In this document: piece by piece, positions 1 through 13,339 of the stretch
Layout: each line of letters begins with the position of its first letter
Position numbering within the stretch: position 1 is the first letter of the stretch
From: Tetmemena sp. SeJ-2015
Taxonomy: Eukaryota > Ciliophora > Spirotrichea > Sporadotrichida > Oxytrichidae
Assembly: GCA_027382625.1 (NCBI GenBank)
Contig: JAJKFJ010022061.1
Location: 1-64,000 of the forward strand
Direction: 5' to 3'
Length of the DNA: 64,000 bases
The notes under the pieces: model-generated
Databases searched by the model: none
Told to the model about the DNA's origin: nothing
What the model saw: only the letters and a program-made list of their open reading frames with translations
Made by a program: the position numbers and the translations under genes

Positions 1-2
1 GA

Positions 3-776
3 TGAGTGTGGAGTCATTAAGAAGGCTAAAGAGTGTCTCGTGGGTGGACGAAAGCAACCACAAAAAGAATGAGTACGGGCCTCCTAATTTTGACGAAAAG
101 AAGAAGAATTACTACTTCAGAATATTCAGAAGAGGCTTTTCTTGGGGTAAGAATATCATCTTAAATTTGGTAGTTTCCAATCAGATTCATTATTATCGTT
201 TTTAGGATTCATTCTATCTGGAACTGTATTGCTTCAATTTTAGTACATGGCATATATTTTGAAGCCTGGAACAATCACCATACCTATGCTTGTAGTAAAA
301 CCTCTATTGATGAGTGCTGTAATTGGATCAGCGTTTGGAGTTTTTGAATGTTTCTCCCATCCTCTTTTAACATATTAAATACTAATTTGTATCCTCCTAT
401 GAACTACCAAGATTCTAAACTTATATTTTTAAAAGAAAAGGAAGCAGAAAAGTAAATGAGATTAATGAGATCACTTCAAAGAAATCAAGTTCTCTCTAAG
501 GAAGATGTCTAGAAGAGCAAATAAGCCGATGCATAGTCCTCTCTCTCAAAACTATTAACACCTAATGTGATCACAAAGGAAGACAGAATATAGCATAGGA
601 TTAATTCATTAAAAAAGTTATTTAGGTTCCTAAAACTATTATTTAACATCTCAAAGTTTTATCTAAGTTTAAATGCATTATTTGCTTAAAAATAAAAATA
701 TTTTAAGTTAAACTAAATCGTAAAATTTGAGGATGAGTTTTATCTTTTTAATTTAAATTAATTAAAATAAAATTGA
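3..776 (+). CDS. Small two-helix membrane protein with a Gln/Lys-rich tail (hypothetical)
   Basis: The frame opens at the first ATG of the window and may be cut at its 5' end. A short charged N-terminus (MSVESLRRLK) is followed by a GT-AG intron at about 147-204. The next exon holds two hydrophobic stretches (about ILSGTVLLQFQYMAYIL and VVKPLLMSAVIGSAFGVF), so an integral membrane protein is likely. A second intron (about 387-430, GTATCC...AAAAG) would lead into a polar Gln/Lys/Ser segment containing QRNQVLSKEDVQ, ending at TGA 774-776. The last 40 codons are very AT-rich and may not be coding. No family was recognised. Confidence 0.5.
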
Positions 777-798
777 ATAATTATGATGAATATTAGCA

Positions 799-1065
799 AT
801 GAAGGATGCGATAATTGAAGGTGAATCGCGCAAAAGAATGATGGATCCAACTTTTGAAAAAGAATAGGCCCCTGCTTAAAATCAAGCAAAGAATAATTAG
901 CAGATTGATTCTTAAAGCTAAATAAAAGGAGAATTTAACTAAAACACAAAAACTCCCACTGAGGTTGATTAGATTCTCTCAAGCGAACACTAAGATATCA
1001 CAAATTAATAAAGCGATATACAAGATAGAGAGAAAATTCCTTAATAGAAGCCTTATCAAGTGTGA
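799..1065 (+). CDS. Small Gln/Asn-rich hypothetical protein (88 aa)
   Basis: One uninterrupted frame runs from ATG 799 to TGA 1063-1065 under the ciliate code, starting MKDAIIEGESRKRMMDP and ending QQKPYQV. It uses TAA and TAG freely as Gln and is hydrophilic, with no membrane segment. It could be a separate short gene or the last exon of the gene just upstream, since the intervening 660-798 stretch is AT-rich and holds possible splice sites. No family was recognised. Confidence 0.4.
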
Positions 1066-1112
1066 ATTGACATTTTTAAGATGATATTTTTAATTTAAAT
1101 TTAATCAAATAA

Positions 1113-1903
1113 TCAGTCATAATTCGGGAGAAGTTCTGCCAAGCTCAGCTTAAATTTAACGTCATTTAGTACTCTCTTTCCTAGCACAACATTTTTTCCC
1201 ATTAGCTGCTCTGGATCAGGAGGGTTTGGAATCAAGCTAAGCAGACTGTTGAACAAATGATCAAACACTTGCACTATGCTTGCCTCTCCGACACTGCATG
1301 TCTCAAAATACTCCATTCCATACTTGCGAGCAAGTGCAACTGCTTCTACCTTAGTCACTGGATTGATTAAGTTCTTCTTTGTCATCGCTTGATCTATTTT
1401 GTTGCCAACCAAAATTTTGATAGGTATATCGCATTTCTCGCAGTCATTAATCCATTACTCAGCCTTCTCAAAAAAAGTTCTCTTAGTTGTGTCGAAAAGG
1501 AAGAGAATGGCTGTTGATCCATTCACATACTTGTGAATGTATTTGTGATGACGTTCTTTCCCTGGCATATCGAAGTACACTATTTTATATTGGTACGCAT
1601 CGTCTATGTAGAATGTAGTCTATAAACAATTTAGAACTAAGTTTTAAGGAGCAAATCTAAAAAAAAAAAAGAGAAGTTACAGTATTTAAAATAACTAGAA
1701 GGGTTTGATGAAACCGGAAACTGACCTTGATGTGAAGCTCTGAGGATTGCTCATTCTCTACCACTGAGCCTAATGTTGAAGGAAATAGCATCCAAAAAAG
1801 TGCTTTTTCCAACTCCTGAATCTCCTACGATAGATATTTTGAACTTAAAATGAAAATCATCAAGCTCTTGTTAGCCTTGTCCTCCTGCTAAAGCTGCGTT
1901 CAT
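1113..1903 (-). CDS. Ras/Rab-like small GTPase, atypical C-terminus (about 227 aa)
   Basis: A guanine-nucleotide-binding switch protein of the Ras superfamily. The P-loop reads GDSGVGKST near residues 26-34, the G3 motif is DMPG (IVYFDMPGKER) instead of the usual DTAGQ, G4 is NKID, and the G5 position reads ETCSVG. A GT-AG intron spans 1620-1725. Exon 1 (1726-1903) is one base too long to keep frame: the A6 run at 1794-1799 (T6 on the coding strand) must lose one base to read from GKST into TLGSVVENEQ. Exon 2 is an exact 169 codons. The protein ends AELLPNYD with no C-terminal cysteine, so prenylation as in typical Rabs is not expected. The family is sure; the subfamily is not. Confidence 0.85.
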
Positions 1904-1929
1904 TTCTAATTTAATTTTAATAATCTCTA

Positions 1930-4900
1930 GAGTTTCATAATTTTTTCCACCTAAATGGTGTATCTAATTCCAATTTGATACATGCCCTCTGACTGTCGAT
2001 CCAACTAGCATAGTCTAAATTTCACTACTTGCAAGAGTAAGTTTAATGTTAGCTCTTTAGTAAGCAGATTTCTTTATGTCTACTTTTATAAGCAGGAGCA
2101 TATCTTCATCCTCTAGTTCTATAGGCAAGCTTTCAAAAATTTAAGTTCCTGAGTTTGCATCCTAAGAGCTAAATGAATAATCAAACTCTTCTTTAGACTT
2201 TGTGAGGTACTTAAGCCAAAAGTGTGACTCAACCTCCAAATCGGTGCTAGCAGGAGTTAAATATATTCAAATCTAAAAGAAGTGTAGATTGTCTGATCTT
2301 CTTTGTTGAAGGGCAAGAGATGCTGCTAGGGCCCTTTATTTCTGATAGAGGACAATATGTCTTTGCTTGCTTGGGAATTCGATGTAGGAGTCTGTTGGCG
2401 ACCCACAGTTCCAGTAGCTATATCTGTTTTAGTTGCTGAAATCAAGTACTCTTCTTCTGTAGTTTAATTGATCTGGCTTTGTGCTAATTTTCTTGATAGA
2501 AACTGAGAATCCATCATCAAATTATCCTGCAATAGCACTCACTGAAATAAAAGTCTGAATAATAAAATTTAAGTTAACCTGAGAGTTGGAATTTTTATGA
2601 TGGAGGTAAGTATGTGAAAAATCTGCTTTCTTAGGTTTTCTCATTTGATTAGAAGTTAATAAGAACTGGAAGGCCATCAGAAAGTAAGGATATGTCTGAT
2701 TCTTGACTCATTAGGATAGAGGCATGCAGATCTGTTTCTCCTGCAGAACTTCCAACACATAGACTCTCTCATTTAATAAAAATGAATTTCATGGAAAATT
2801 TAATTTAAGAGTTGCTTGAGTTTGAGATTGAGAGTGGACTTTGTTTCAGTAGCTGTAAGCAAATCACTATCAACGTCAGTATCATTTGAGGGGTAAGAGA
2901 TGGAAGCTTGTGACCAGTCGTATATCTTATAAGTTGCTCTGCCAGAGAAATACTGCACATCAAGTGATACTTCGTTGCCCTCAGCGAATACAAAATGGAA
3001 TGAAGGTATCATAATCACATCAATATTTGTAATGAAGATGTTTGTCCTCTCTTCAGTTTTAATATGTAAGGTCTTCCAATAACTAAAGTTGATTCAAATC
3101 CCAGTGACCCTGTTTCACTCTCTTAATAAGTTAATCATAATATATAATTCATAAGAACTCTCCTATGTAATTAGGAGACTAGCTGTTTACTTTAGCTTTG
3201 AGTTATTGTTCTGAACCTTGAAAATGTAATAACACTAAGTACATGGATCAAAGACCTGCTCTCCCTCATTTTCTGGGTATCTATCTATCGTCAAATGATC
3301 AGAGAAAGGACTTATTTTGCTAAACATCCTCTCTATTATCAAGTTAGATTGAATAAATTAATATTTTATATTTCCAACCACTAGTTTTGTTTTCTAATTC
3401 CTGAGGACTCTAAGGCAATCTCTTTCTCCTCCTTTTAGACTTGTGACCTCAAGGGAAATATCGAACTTATCAAACTAAACACCAAAGTCTTAATTTTAGC
3501 TAAGAGTTAAATAGTATAATCAAACGAGCCCTTATCTATCAATTAGTCCTTTTCGCTTGAAGATGACTTCTTAGCAAGAGAAGAAGTCTTGTGCCTGGTA
3601 ACCTGAAGGAACTAGAAATGTAAGGTGGCGTTATTCCAGTTTTCAAAGAAGAAGTATTTCTTCTCATCTGGCTCAAGCACAAGATCAATCTATTGCCCTA
3701 AATGAGCTTTTCTAAATCTCACTTTAAAATCGTTTATAACTAATTATTACTTGTGAGTTTGAAATGTCTTCGGAAGTATCATTTTGCTGGCTCTAGTCCT
3801 CCACTGTTGAAATAGATAGCAGATAAGTTGCATTTTAATGTGAGTGCACTCCTATTGTATAATATCCTCTTCCGCCATTTTAGTCCTTGATGTCTTAATC
3901 AGGAACAATAAGCAGTTTGCTTTCACTATTTATTAAACTAGCGGCTTGAGCAAATAAATTTGCTGACCATTTAGGATAGCTATCATGAGTTATAAAAAAG
4001 TACTACCTTAGGAATTTTATAAGTTGGTAGTTGGCTTAGTACATTGTAATCCGCGACTATTTGTAGAATTGATGAAGCTTACAGTGGAATTACAGAGACT
4101 TCAAGATTGCAAGAATGGCAAGACTTATAGAATCTGTAGTATTTATATTGCTGATTTTCAGACACAGAGTCTTAGATTTGAACATCCTCCACAAGTTCTA
4201 AGATATCTCTTGTCGCCTGTAAAGTATAGTGGGTAGCTTGGGATTAGTTGCTGCTGCTGTTGCTATTTGTAACAGTGAATAATAAAATGCATGAAGATCC
4301 ACACCTTTATCTCAAATCATCTAGATAAATAACTTATTTATTCACCTTTGTGCAAAGATTGTATCATTTGGATTTAGATAAATGACATCAACTCCAAATT
4401 GCATCTTGCTCGTAAAATGTGGCTAATTTTAAAGATATTTTTTCCATTCGAATCTGCTCTCAGAAAAATTCTTTATGACTCTGACTTCTAAGTCTGGATT
4501 GCCACTCTTTGGCACCAGAGTAGAATAAATAGGCATCTCACTCCCAGTTTTGAAGAAGTAGTGCTTTTACTCTCCCTGTCTCAGTTGGCCGGTTTGAGCT
4601 TAGCCGTTTTGGAGTAAAACAGGATTGAAACCTTGCAACTAGTTAACTAAGATAGAGTATGTAGCTGACTATAATGCCTTTTATTAAGTCTCTGTGAAAA
4701 GAAAATGAGGAATATTAATTTAAGTGGAATTGCTGGTTTTATTGATGTTTTCGGCGACATAAATTCCAATGTAGATTTGCGATATCTTCAAGTTTAACAT
4801 ACTCTTCCTTCTGCAGAATTTGTGAGCGAGTGATGAGGATAGAATCTGTCGTAAAATCGTTCTCAGAGATGTAATTATTTCTATTATAAGCCTTTAATAA

Positions 4901-7900
4901 TTTTATAGCATTGTTTTATTAAATGTTATTTCTATCTCGATCTGGGAACTTATTAGTTAAAAGTAGTCATAGTTTTAAAATTATTAGTTGGATCGAATGA
5001 AATTACAATATCAGGGTGACCAGATATAGTTGTCAAGGTAACTTCTAAGTCATCATCTTTCAAGTTGCTGATATCAACGACGAAATAATAAGTGAATGTT
5101 TTTATTAAATAGTGGAAGTAATTGTTGTTTACTAAACCCTTTAATGGGCTTGCTAGACCTAATCTAATAAAGCTTTCCTCTTCATAAAATCCTATAGTGA
5201 ATACGTAAGCCATTCCAGCGGAGTCTCTGCTTTAAGAATCTTCTTTAACTGCATATTAGAATGGCTTTACTAGGACGTAGTACTTAGATTTCCATAGCGC
5301 ATCCCTGTCTTCACTAGAAGACATATTTAATTCAAAATTTAATGGATATTTGCTGGTATAAAATAGATTGGATCATGCTCTTGTCCTACGAATTGATAAT
5401 CTTCGGGAGTAGGTACCTTGTCCTTGCTAAGGTACATCAAGAAATTGCCGTTCTCACTGTGCAGCCTTACCTCAAATTCCTTGTAAATATTTCCTAGACT
5501 AAACTCTAAAAATTTTCTCATTCCTTAAACTCGTATACAAGTGAATCGTTAGTAGTCTTAAGCACACCTTTTTATCTCATTCCTGACTGTAGCTTGATGG
5601 TGCTTGTCTAAATGATCACATCAGTACTATTTTCACCTACTGGGGTTTCGACCTCGACATAGTATACCAGAGAGAAGGTGCTTGTGGTGTATCCGAAGAC
5701 ATTCACATAGTAATCACCCTCAAGAGATTTAAAGTTTGGATCCTCTACGTTTCTGACATACTAAACAATTTCAGGATACATGCCACATCTGATTGATCTC
5801 ACTTCAAAATCCCAATAAGAGGGAATCTTTGAACGTCGAGACGAAAAGATATCCGGGTCTCCGTGTATGGTTGTGAGTTGAATAGTTATTTTAGAAGTGT
5901 TGGGATCATCAATCTCGAAGTAAAAGTAAGTTGGAGTAGCCTCAGTCATTTCTTATTAAACTGGGACTCCTTCTCTCAAGGCTATATACTACTCTGTTTT
6001 ATTTGTCTTTGCCATTACTGAGTAATGAGTCAAGTAACATAAAAAATAGTTTTAAAGTCTCAAAATCAGCAAGGCCTATGATACCAACAACATAGACACA
6101 AGTTACTTTGCCTTTCCTTGTCTTTTTCTTGCTATCATCAACTCTGCAAATAAATTATGTTAAGAGTAAATAGTGTGATCGATTTCTTCAGTTTCAGAGC
6201 CAATATGTACAGACTATTGCTCATTTGGATCATCTTCCTTGAGTAGTTCCTCTTGAGTGAAGAAACATTTGTCTTTGAAATCTTCGTACTCCTCATCCGA
6301 TTCTATAGCGCAGACTTTGCCTCTAAGTCTTGCTTTTCCAACCATGACATGCAACTAGAGATCTAGTTTTACATCAGGATCAGTTAAAATTGGATCTCTG
6401 AAGTAGTAAGTATTTCTAGATAAGAATTTTTATGTATAAATTAAGTGTTAGTTTGATTAGGCAGGACGTATCCAGACTCAGACAAACCTGTGTGGAGGTA
6501 CACATCATGATCAGTATTTTTCACAGTGAGCTTATAAGTGCTTGCTTATTGACCAAAGACACAGATATAGTAAGCGCCTGTTGAAGCATTTTTGCTTTTC
6601 CTTTCTTAAGGGGTGAGAATCAATTCCTCATTCTGGAAGTGATCTCTTGAATTAAAAGCTGCCAATCCAATCATAATAGGCATATCATTTGGGTTAACAT
6701 AGATATCAGGATCTCCAGAGAAAGACTCAATTTTAATCCTCAAGTCCTTGTCTGCATCTGTAACTTGGTAATTATAGCACTGAGTGTGGAAATTCAAAAC
6801 TGAATCATACATTACACCATCTATAAAAAAGATTTCTACTCACACACTTAAAATATCAGAGCTTGTGATGTCGACCACTTATCCATGAACTTTAGCGCCT
6901 AAAGTAATATAGCCCTCTGTTTCCACTGACACCAAAACAGTGTAGTTGCATCCTCTGCAGAAGCAGAAACAATCCTCTGTGAATTTGCCTACGTAACCGT
7001 TTTCCCAGGCTGGCCTCAGGTAAAGAGCATTATCTGAATTGGGAAGCTGATTACCTACAGCAACGATCATATTCCATTTTTCGAACTTATTCTGATTTAA
7101 TCCCCATAAATCTATCGTAGTAATATTAGTATCATTAGGAATACTAAATCTCACAATGCATTTAAAAATAAAAAACAAAGAATTTAAAAAGCGCTCTTGA
7201 TTAGCTTAAAAGTAGAGCTTGTGGCTTTTGCCAGTTTCAAAGTATAGCTCCTCAGTTAGCTCCGCTTATAGTTCGTATTTGCAATATTCTCTGCAGTATA
7301 CTCCAATAATGATGGTGCTAGTATTAGAGTTGGTTCTGACCTTATCTAATTCTTATCCATTTATGACGCAGAAGTCCTCTCCAAAGAAGCTGCATCGCAA
7401 ACTGAATTCCCAAAGAGTAGGCAGCTTATCATTCAGGCTAATGAAAAGGGAGGAGTCAGTGAACTTAGTTCCTCGTTGGTTTAGTTATACCACCAAATCT
7501 GTGGTGCTGGAGAAGTAGGAGAGCAGTTGTGATTTTTAATCGATCAAGTCTAAACTATAGTACCGCCACTCCTCACTCTTTGAAAAGCCTTCAAGCTCGC
7601 CATCGTAGAGCTCACCTAAGTTCAGAGACTCAAATTACCTTGTTGAAGAAGAACTGGTTTCGGTTTGAGATGTAAATTAGTCAAATAAATTTAGTATTAA
7701 ACCATTTAATTTTGAGAGCCCTATTGTTATAATCAAAAAGTAAATTTAAGGTAAAGAAATATATTCATATTATTTTAAAAGTAGAAAAATCTAAGAATCA
7801 TAAGATGAACAAAAATCTGCAAGAGGTATTAATTTTAATTTAAATATTGCAAATTATATTTGGAAAATATTTTCCTAAAAAATTTAAGTTCTCAAAATTT

Positions 7901-8129
7901 ATTTCTAATAGAAAAAAACCCTGTAATATTGGTCTTACATAACATCAGGCTTTAAAGAATCTAGTTTTCTAAATTAGACAGTATCCATTTATTTATCTGA
8001 TGTCAGAATAATATCAGTTTTCTTGCCTATCGTTAACTAAGTGAGCACACTCATAACTAAAAGGAAGGTAAAAAGTGGACTTGTTTTCTTCAAAGACCTT
8101 AAATTATAGCGAGAGAATTATCTTTTCAT
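1930..8129 (-). CDS. Large secreted protein with repeated PPC-like beta domains
   Basis: ATG 8127-8129 starts a basic N-terminus followed by a hydrophobic signal-peptide-like core (SPLFTFLLVMSVLTQ). After an AT-rich gap (about 7655-7910, intron or IES) the protein continues as beta-rich modules. Each carries a hydrophobic-strand pattern ending in motifs such as SGDPDIYVNPND (about 6700), HGDPDIFSS (about 5860) and SGHPDIVISFDP (about 5010), and each is followed by a YYxxVYG-type strand. This is the pattern of bacterial-type pre-peptidase C-terminal (PPC) domains and of expanded ciliate surface or secreted proteins. Cys-rich stretches (CFCFCRGC) suit an extracellular location. Several short GT-AG introns and a few unexplained frame changes occur. 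The 3' end is unclear: the last exon (ending near SNWNQIHHLGG) stays open up to the GTPase start codon, with no TGA. No catalytic residues were recognised. Confidence 0.65.
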
Positions 8130-8521
8130 TTGAGAGCTGAAGTTGTTTTAAGTTTATTATAAAGATTTATCAGGCGCTAAATTGGCTACAGCCTAAGTTG
8201 ATATGTTAAGCATTTTTATCAAATAGTATTATTCAAAAGATCTACTGAAATTCATCAATTTAAAGCTGAGATTAATTCATTGCTATGTTCTATAGTAAAG
8301 AATTAATTTACAATTTAAGGAAAATTAATTCGGCAAATATAAGAAAACTCTTCAATTAAAGAAAATTACCATTGTTTATCATCTTTGATAGAAGTTTAAC
8401 CATTCTATTAAAAATTTCATGGATATAAATTTGAAACAGTTGGAATATTAAATTAAACTAATAAATGCTTACTTTATAAATCTTGAATAAAGAAAAATTA
8501 ATGGATCACTCAAGCAGCTTC

Positions 8522-11500
8522 TCATTCTTACCTTCTACTTTAGTTATTGCCCAAGCGCCTTTGTTTAGTAGTATTAGAGGCTGCTTAGTTTGTTGAAGTG
8601 CCACCACTAGCACTACTACCACTTCCAAAACTATTGCTACCTGACCCGCTACTGTTATTATTTTGGCTTATTTACAAATTTTAAGCGGTCCCTGTAGGCA
8701 CCAATAAATTTTAATTGGGCTCTTACTTTAATGCTCTCTGGGATTAACCTTAAGGAGTTGCGAGCTATGTAACTGCTATCGGAGATTATACTGTTACTAA
8801 GGTAGGAGGAGCTTTACTTTGAGCTCCTAATTAACCCTAAACCTTAAACTTATTAAGTTGTTATTGAGAGCTCTCAATCTGAGGCTATTAAATCCAATTT
8901 TGCATGGCAACCTCTTCCCTTACTAATTTTTGGGTGTTTAGTAGCATTTGATTTATAGTTGGGTCGTTAATTGGAGGAGAGTTACTCTGTTGCTGATTGC
9001 GAAGATGCCCAGCAAATGTGGTCAAACGGTTTAGTCCTTGCAGCTAGTTCGGGATCAGTAAATTAGGCTTTTGATAATTAACAAATCATTTTAAGATAGA
9101 AAAATTAAAATTGGATAAGGGCTATTATTGAAGGCGGGAGCAAGATTTGCGTTTGCTTAAGGCATAACATTCAAGAAATGCTATTGATTCTAACTTGAGT
9201 TTGATATTTAACTGCCTTGATGCTGTAGATTTTATGGAGCAATTAGAGTATTTGTTCTAAAAATAGCAGATTTTTAGGCTGCTTATCCAAATTAAGGCTG
9301 CACTATTCCATTTCTACTTCCATTTGAATCTTAGTGAAAGTACATTTAACCCATAGCTGAGTTTAAGTTTTGCATCTGTGACATGCCACTCATCATAGAG
9401 AGTTGTCTTTGAAGTTAAGTATTCATCTACTGATATTGACTCATTTAGGAGCCAATATGATTTTGAATCATCCTTGCAGCCTCTGAGCTTTCTTGTAAGG
9501 CAGCCTAATTTTTGAGAAGTACAAAAGGATGTAGTAGCAATTCATGAGATGTAGGTCTCTTTTAACAGTCTCGCTCAAAGCAGTAATCCAAAAACTCTCT
9601 GCAATCTTTTGAAATGTTGTCGGGGTACTTTGGAGGTCCCTTAGAGTTTTTGATTGCCATTAAGATGACTTTTGATTCTTTTCCATGATCAGACCAAGGA
9701 GGCAAAGCTGTTAGCATTTCAATAACGCAGCATCCCAAGCCCCAAATATCAGCAGACATTCCATAACCTTTGCCCAATATTACTTCAGGCGCCATCCAAT
9801 AAGGAGAGCCAACTACACTCTTGGTCAAACCATCCACATTTTAATCAAAGTTTGATATAATTCTCTTGCTCGCACCAAAATCTGAGAGCTTAATAACTCC
9901 TGTATTATCGACAAGCACATTTGCGCACTTTAAGTCCCTATGAATAATCCCTTTCTCATGAAGGTAAGAAAGCCCTTCGAGCATTTATCGGGTGTATATT
10001 TTAACAAGACGCTCATCAAATTACATGAATTTATCAAGAAGGGAGCGGATTGAACCTCCAGGAACAAACTCTAGCAAAATGTCCACCCCTTCAAAATCCT
10101 CGCTTATTTCAGTTCCAAAGTATTTTACTATGTTTGGATGATTAAGAGTTCTAAGCATTTAAATCTCATGCTTGATTGAGTTAAGTTCTTTCTACATTTC
10201 TTTCTTATTTTTGTCAGTTGTAAACTTTATGCTCTTGACTGCTAAAAGTGATCCAGTAAAAATATCTAGGACTTGGTAGACTTAACCATAGGCACCAGAT
10301 CCAATTACTTCTCCTTTGTAGTATTGAATCTTATCACTGTCTTCTGGATCAATATACTACTCTTAAATCAGATTGCTTATCTATCTCGAAAAGTTTTAAT
10401 AGCTCTTGATGTCATCAGACATCACGGATCCTCCTTCTTCATCGTTTTCTTCATACTGATTATTGTCAAGATTGTTTTGAGAGGGCTTTTTAGTTTTAAG
10501 TTGCTTTTAACTTTTCTTTGGACTGTGCATGCGACTGGATATTTAATGACTCAAGAGACTCGATTACTTAGTCACTCCTGAATTCTAATGCTGATAGTTT
10601 AAGTGCTGAATTGGCATGGTTAACTACTACTGTAAAGTTTATTGGTGCTGCAATTACTAAAGCTGGAGTTACTATAGTTGTTACTACTATTGCTGAAATA
10701 ATTACTGATTGAGCTATTGGAATTGCTAATTAAAATTTTATAGGGTTTGATTAAAGTCAGGGAACATGCTTTAAAATTATCCCATTATAAATTAAAATAT
10801 AATGGCTTATTTGGTGTTAGAAGGGAAAATTTTCTCCTGCTGGAGCATTTTGTTTAAAAATATAAGTTCTTATAACGCTCTTGCTTAGAGTTGCTATCCT
10901 AAGATTTGCTATTACTAAATTTGCTGAGGATTTAATGTCTAGTTATACTACTAAATATATAATATGATGTAGTATCTATTACTAAATAACTGCTCTAACC
11001 TTTTTCTTGGATATGGATTTGAGAGCTGTAGGTCCAGTTTGCTAACCTTTGGCCGGTGTACTGTTAAATGAGTTTGACAGCTATTCACTTTTGAAGTCTG
11101 CGCTTATAGGTGACTTTAACTCATAATTAAATGAAAATTAAATTCTATCATTCTAGATCTAGTTTGTGGAATTATTAAGCATTTTTTGCTATTGCTACTT
11201 ATTCTGGGTCTTTTCTCTATCAGGATCTAGAATAGTAACCTGAATTATGCTTGAGCTAACTCGTCTGTGATTATTAACTCCATTTGCAAGTTTAATTATC
11301 TTCTTTTATTTAGTAGGAACTGCCTAAGATATGCTATCTTGCTTAATTAATCCTTAAAAGAGGATAAAAAATTATTATTTTAAATCCCAAGTTTTCTGTT
11401 TAGGCTTAAGGATTTTTGGGTTATACCTGTCCAACGTTCCTTGAAATAGTTTTAATTTATGATAGTGAAATTATTAAAATTTGAGAGTAAAAGTTTTGGC

Positions 11501-13000
11501 CTTGATCTTTTTTATAGCGGCTATCTATCCTATTTTAGGTGTAACCTCTCCTGGAATGTTCCCTGGAATATTATACAAAAATCAAAATTCATTTAAACAT
11601 ATAATCCGAAAAATAAGACCCGAGTTTCAATAAATTGATCTTGAAGTATTTAAAAAACTTGAAAAACTTATATGAAATCTAAATAAATATTTTTAGATAT
11701 TTTAGCAATAGAAGGCCCAAAGGATATTTATGAATCAAGTTACAGTTACTATAACTAAGTCTACATTTAATTTTGATCAATTTGTTATCCTGAATAATCA
11801 TCTACTTGCACTTAGGGTATGAATTGCTGATTACTTTGGAATTAATTAGAGGGCAGTTCATAATTGGCAGGACTTGATGGTTACTAAGTCAAAAATTTAT
11901 TTGAATTAGTGGGGGGAGCCAACATATTCTAAGTATGAATCTTATTAAATGATACCTCATGATCCATAGTTTCTTCCTCTATTAAGGGTCTTTGAGCTTC
12001 TTCTTCTTGTTTCTAATCTTTGGCTCTTTGCAATCCAAGTCTACTGGAACGAGAGCGGAGTCCACTTGCTGGAGTGGTTCGAATTACCTGCATTGTTTAA
12101 TTCATAGAAGTAATTCCACTGTTACCTTCCTGAGCTATTTCTAGATTAATTCACCCCTCCGATGCTAAAAGAGGTTTTCTTATACTTACTCTCAATGATT
12201 AAAAGATGCTAGTTTAATTTCCAGCTGCAGAAGCAACTAATCCTCTATTTCTACTAAACGTGAACTTTCTAGTGAGTCTATTACTGATCTTGGCGGAGGT
12301 CCCACTCGCAGATGCGATGTTACTTACATTTATTTAGGGCTATGGAGCTCCTTGAGAAGGTTACAATAGTCTTGAAGTTGCAGTATTGCCTTATGAAACT
12401 TAAAGCAAGGGAGAGTTCCCAGAGTTACAGAGTGCTATGCTAAGTTAAGGCCTTGCATTCTGATTCTGAAGTGTGGTTTAGTGATCAGTTCCACTTTGAA
12501 AAGCGTAGGACTTGTTCATGGTACTATTTGTAAAAGCCTTTAAAAAGAATATTACAATATTTTGCCTAAGTTGAGTCTCCTTTGAGAGTGACACTTCCTA
12601 CCTCATGAATATTGATCTAAATCTTTGAAGAGCTTTACTTAGGAGAGGTATCAATTTTACTGATAATAAATTTCTCTTCCTTATAAATAATATACGAATG
12701 ATGTTCTGTTTAGAAGCCTTTTTATGCACCACTATTCTTTTTTAGATTCTAGATCCTGATTTCCCTAATCTAGAATTTCTTAAATTAAAGAGGTTTAAAA
12801 TGAATTAGCCGGGCTACTCAAGCTTTCTGATACCATGTCAGAGTCATCATCATTTCGATTAGCAAGGTCTGCTTTATCAGATTCTTTAATCCTAGCAGCT
12901 CCTAGGGACTAGTCAAATCCAGATCCTCCAGTTGAAGTTATTTTTTTGAGTCTATCCTCATAAAGCGATTTGACTCTCTTTTTCTTTTGGGCAGTTACTT
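8522..13000 (-). CDS. MAPKKK (STE11-like) protein kinase with long low-complexity flanks
   Basis: A Ser/Thr kinase of the MAP-kinase-kinase-kinase type. The catalytic domain (about 9520-10320) has the Gly loop GSGAYGQVY, the AVKSIKF lysine, [17 protein letters not shown], and the activation-segment end [14 protein letters not shown], which is typical of STE11/MEKK kinases. The C-terminal 300 residues are Gln/Asn-rich and end at TGA 8522-8524. An ATG at 10615-10617 could start a 2-kb gene, but coding-quality Ser/Gln/Asn-rich sequence continues upstream to about 13000 (for example [15 protein letters not shown] near 12960), so a long disordered N-terminal region is more likely. One unexplained frame change lies near 9080-9120. 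The kinase assignment is firm; the 5' extent is inferred. Confidence 0.8.
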
Positions 13001-13339
13001 ATTATAGATTAGAACTTATAGAATAATCGAAATATAATATGTTGCTAATTAAATTAGTTTAAACTGCTACTATTTTAGCTTCTCTGTATCATAAAAGTTA
13101 TTACAAACTCTTGCAAGCGCATAAATTGTAAATTTTATAATAAATACTCAGATTAATTTAATAAGGAACACACACGTACTTGTGAAGTTGAAATTTGATC
13201 TTTAGGATTTCTTTTTTAATTTAATCTCACTTATTTTAAGGGCAAAGAAGTTGCTTAATGGATATTTTTTACTTTACTTAGAAGAGGCTGCAGCTTTAGC
13301 AACCAATTAATTGAGTTAACTTCCTTAACTTACAACTCC

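Noticed and set aside
1794..1799. Programmed ribosomal frameshift in the GTPase
   Set aside because: The shift is at a plain homopolymer and similar breaks occur at unrelated sequences in other genes, which points to base-call errors rather than a shared frameshift signal.
4024..4236. Plus-strand frame within the PPC-like gene
   Set aside because: It opposes a long minus-strand coding region of better composition and has no motif; a shadow frame.
9080..9125. Kinase frame change as an IES with AATTT repeats
   Set aside because: The distance between the candidate repeats is a multiple of three and does not restore the frame, and no GT-AG pair fits; left unexplained.
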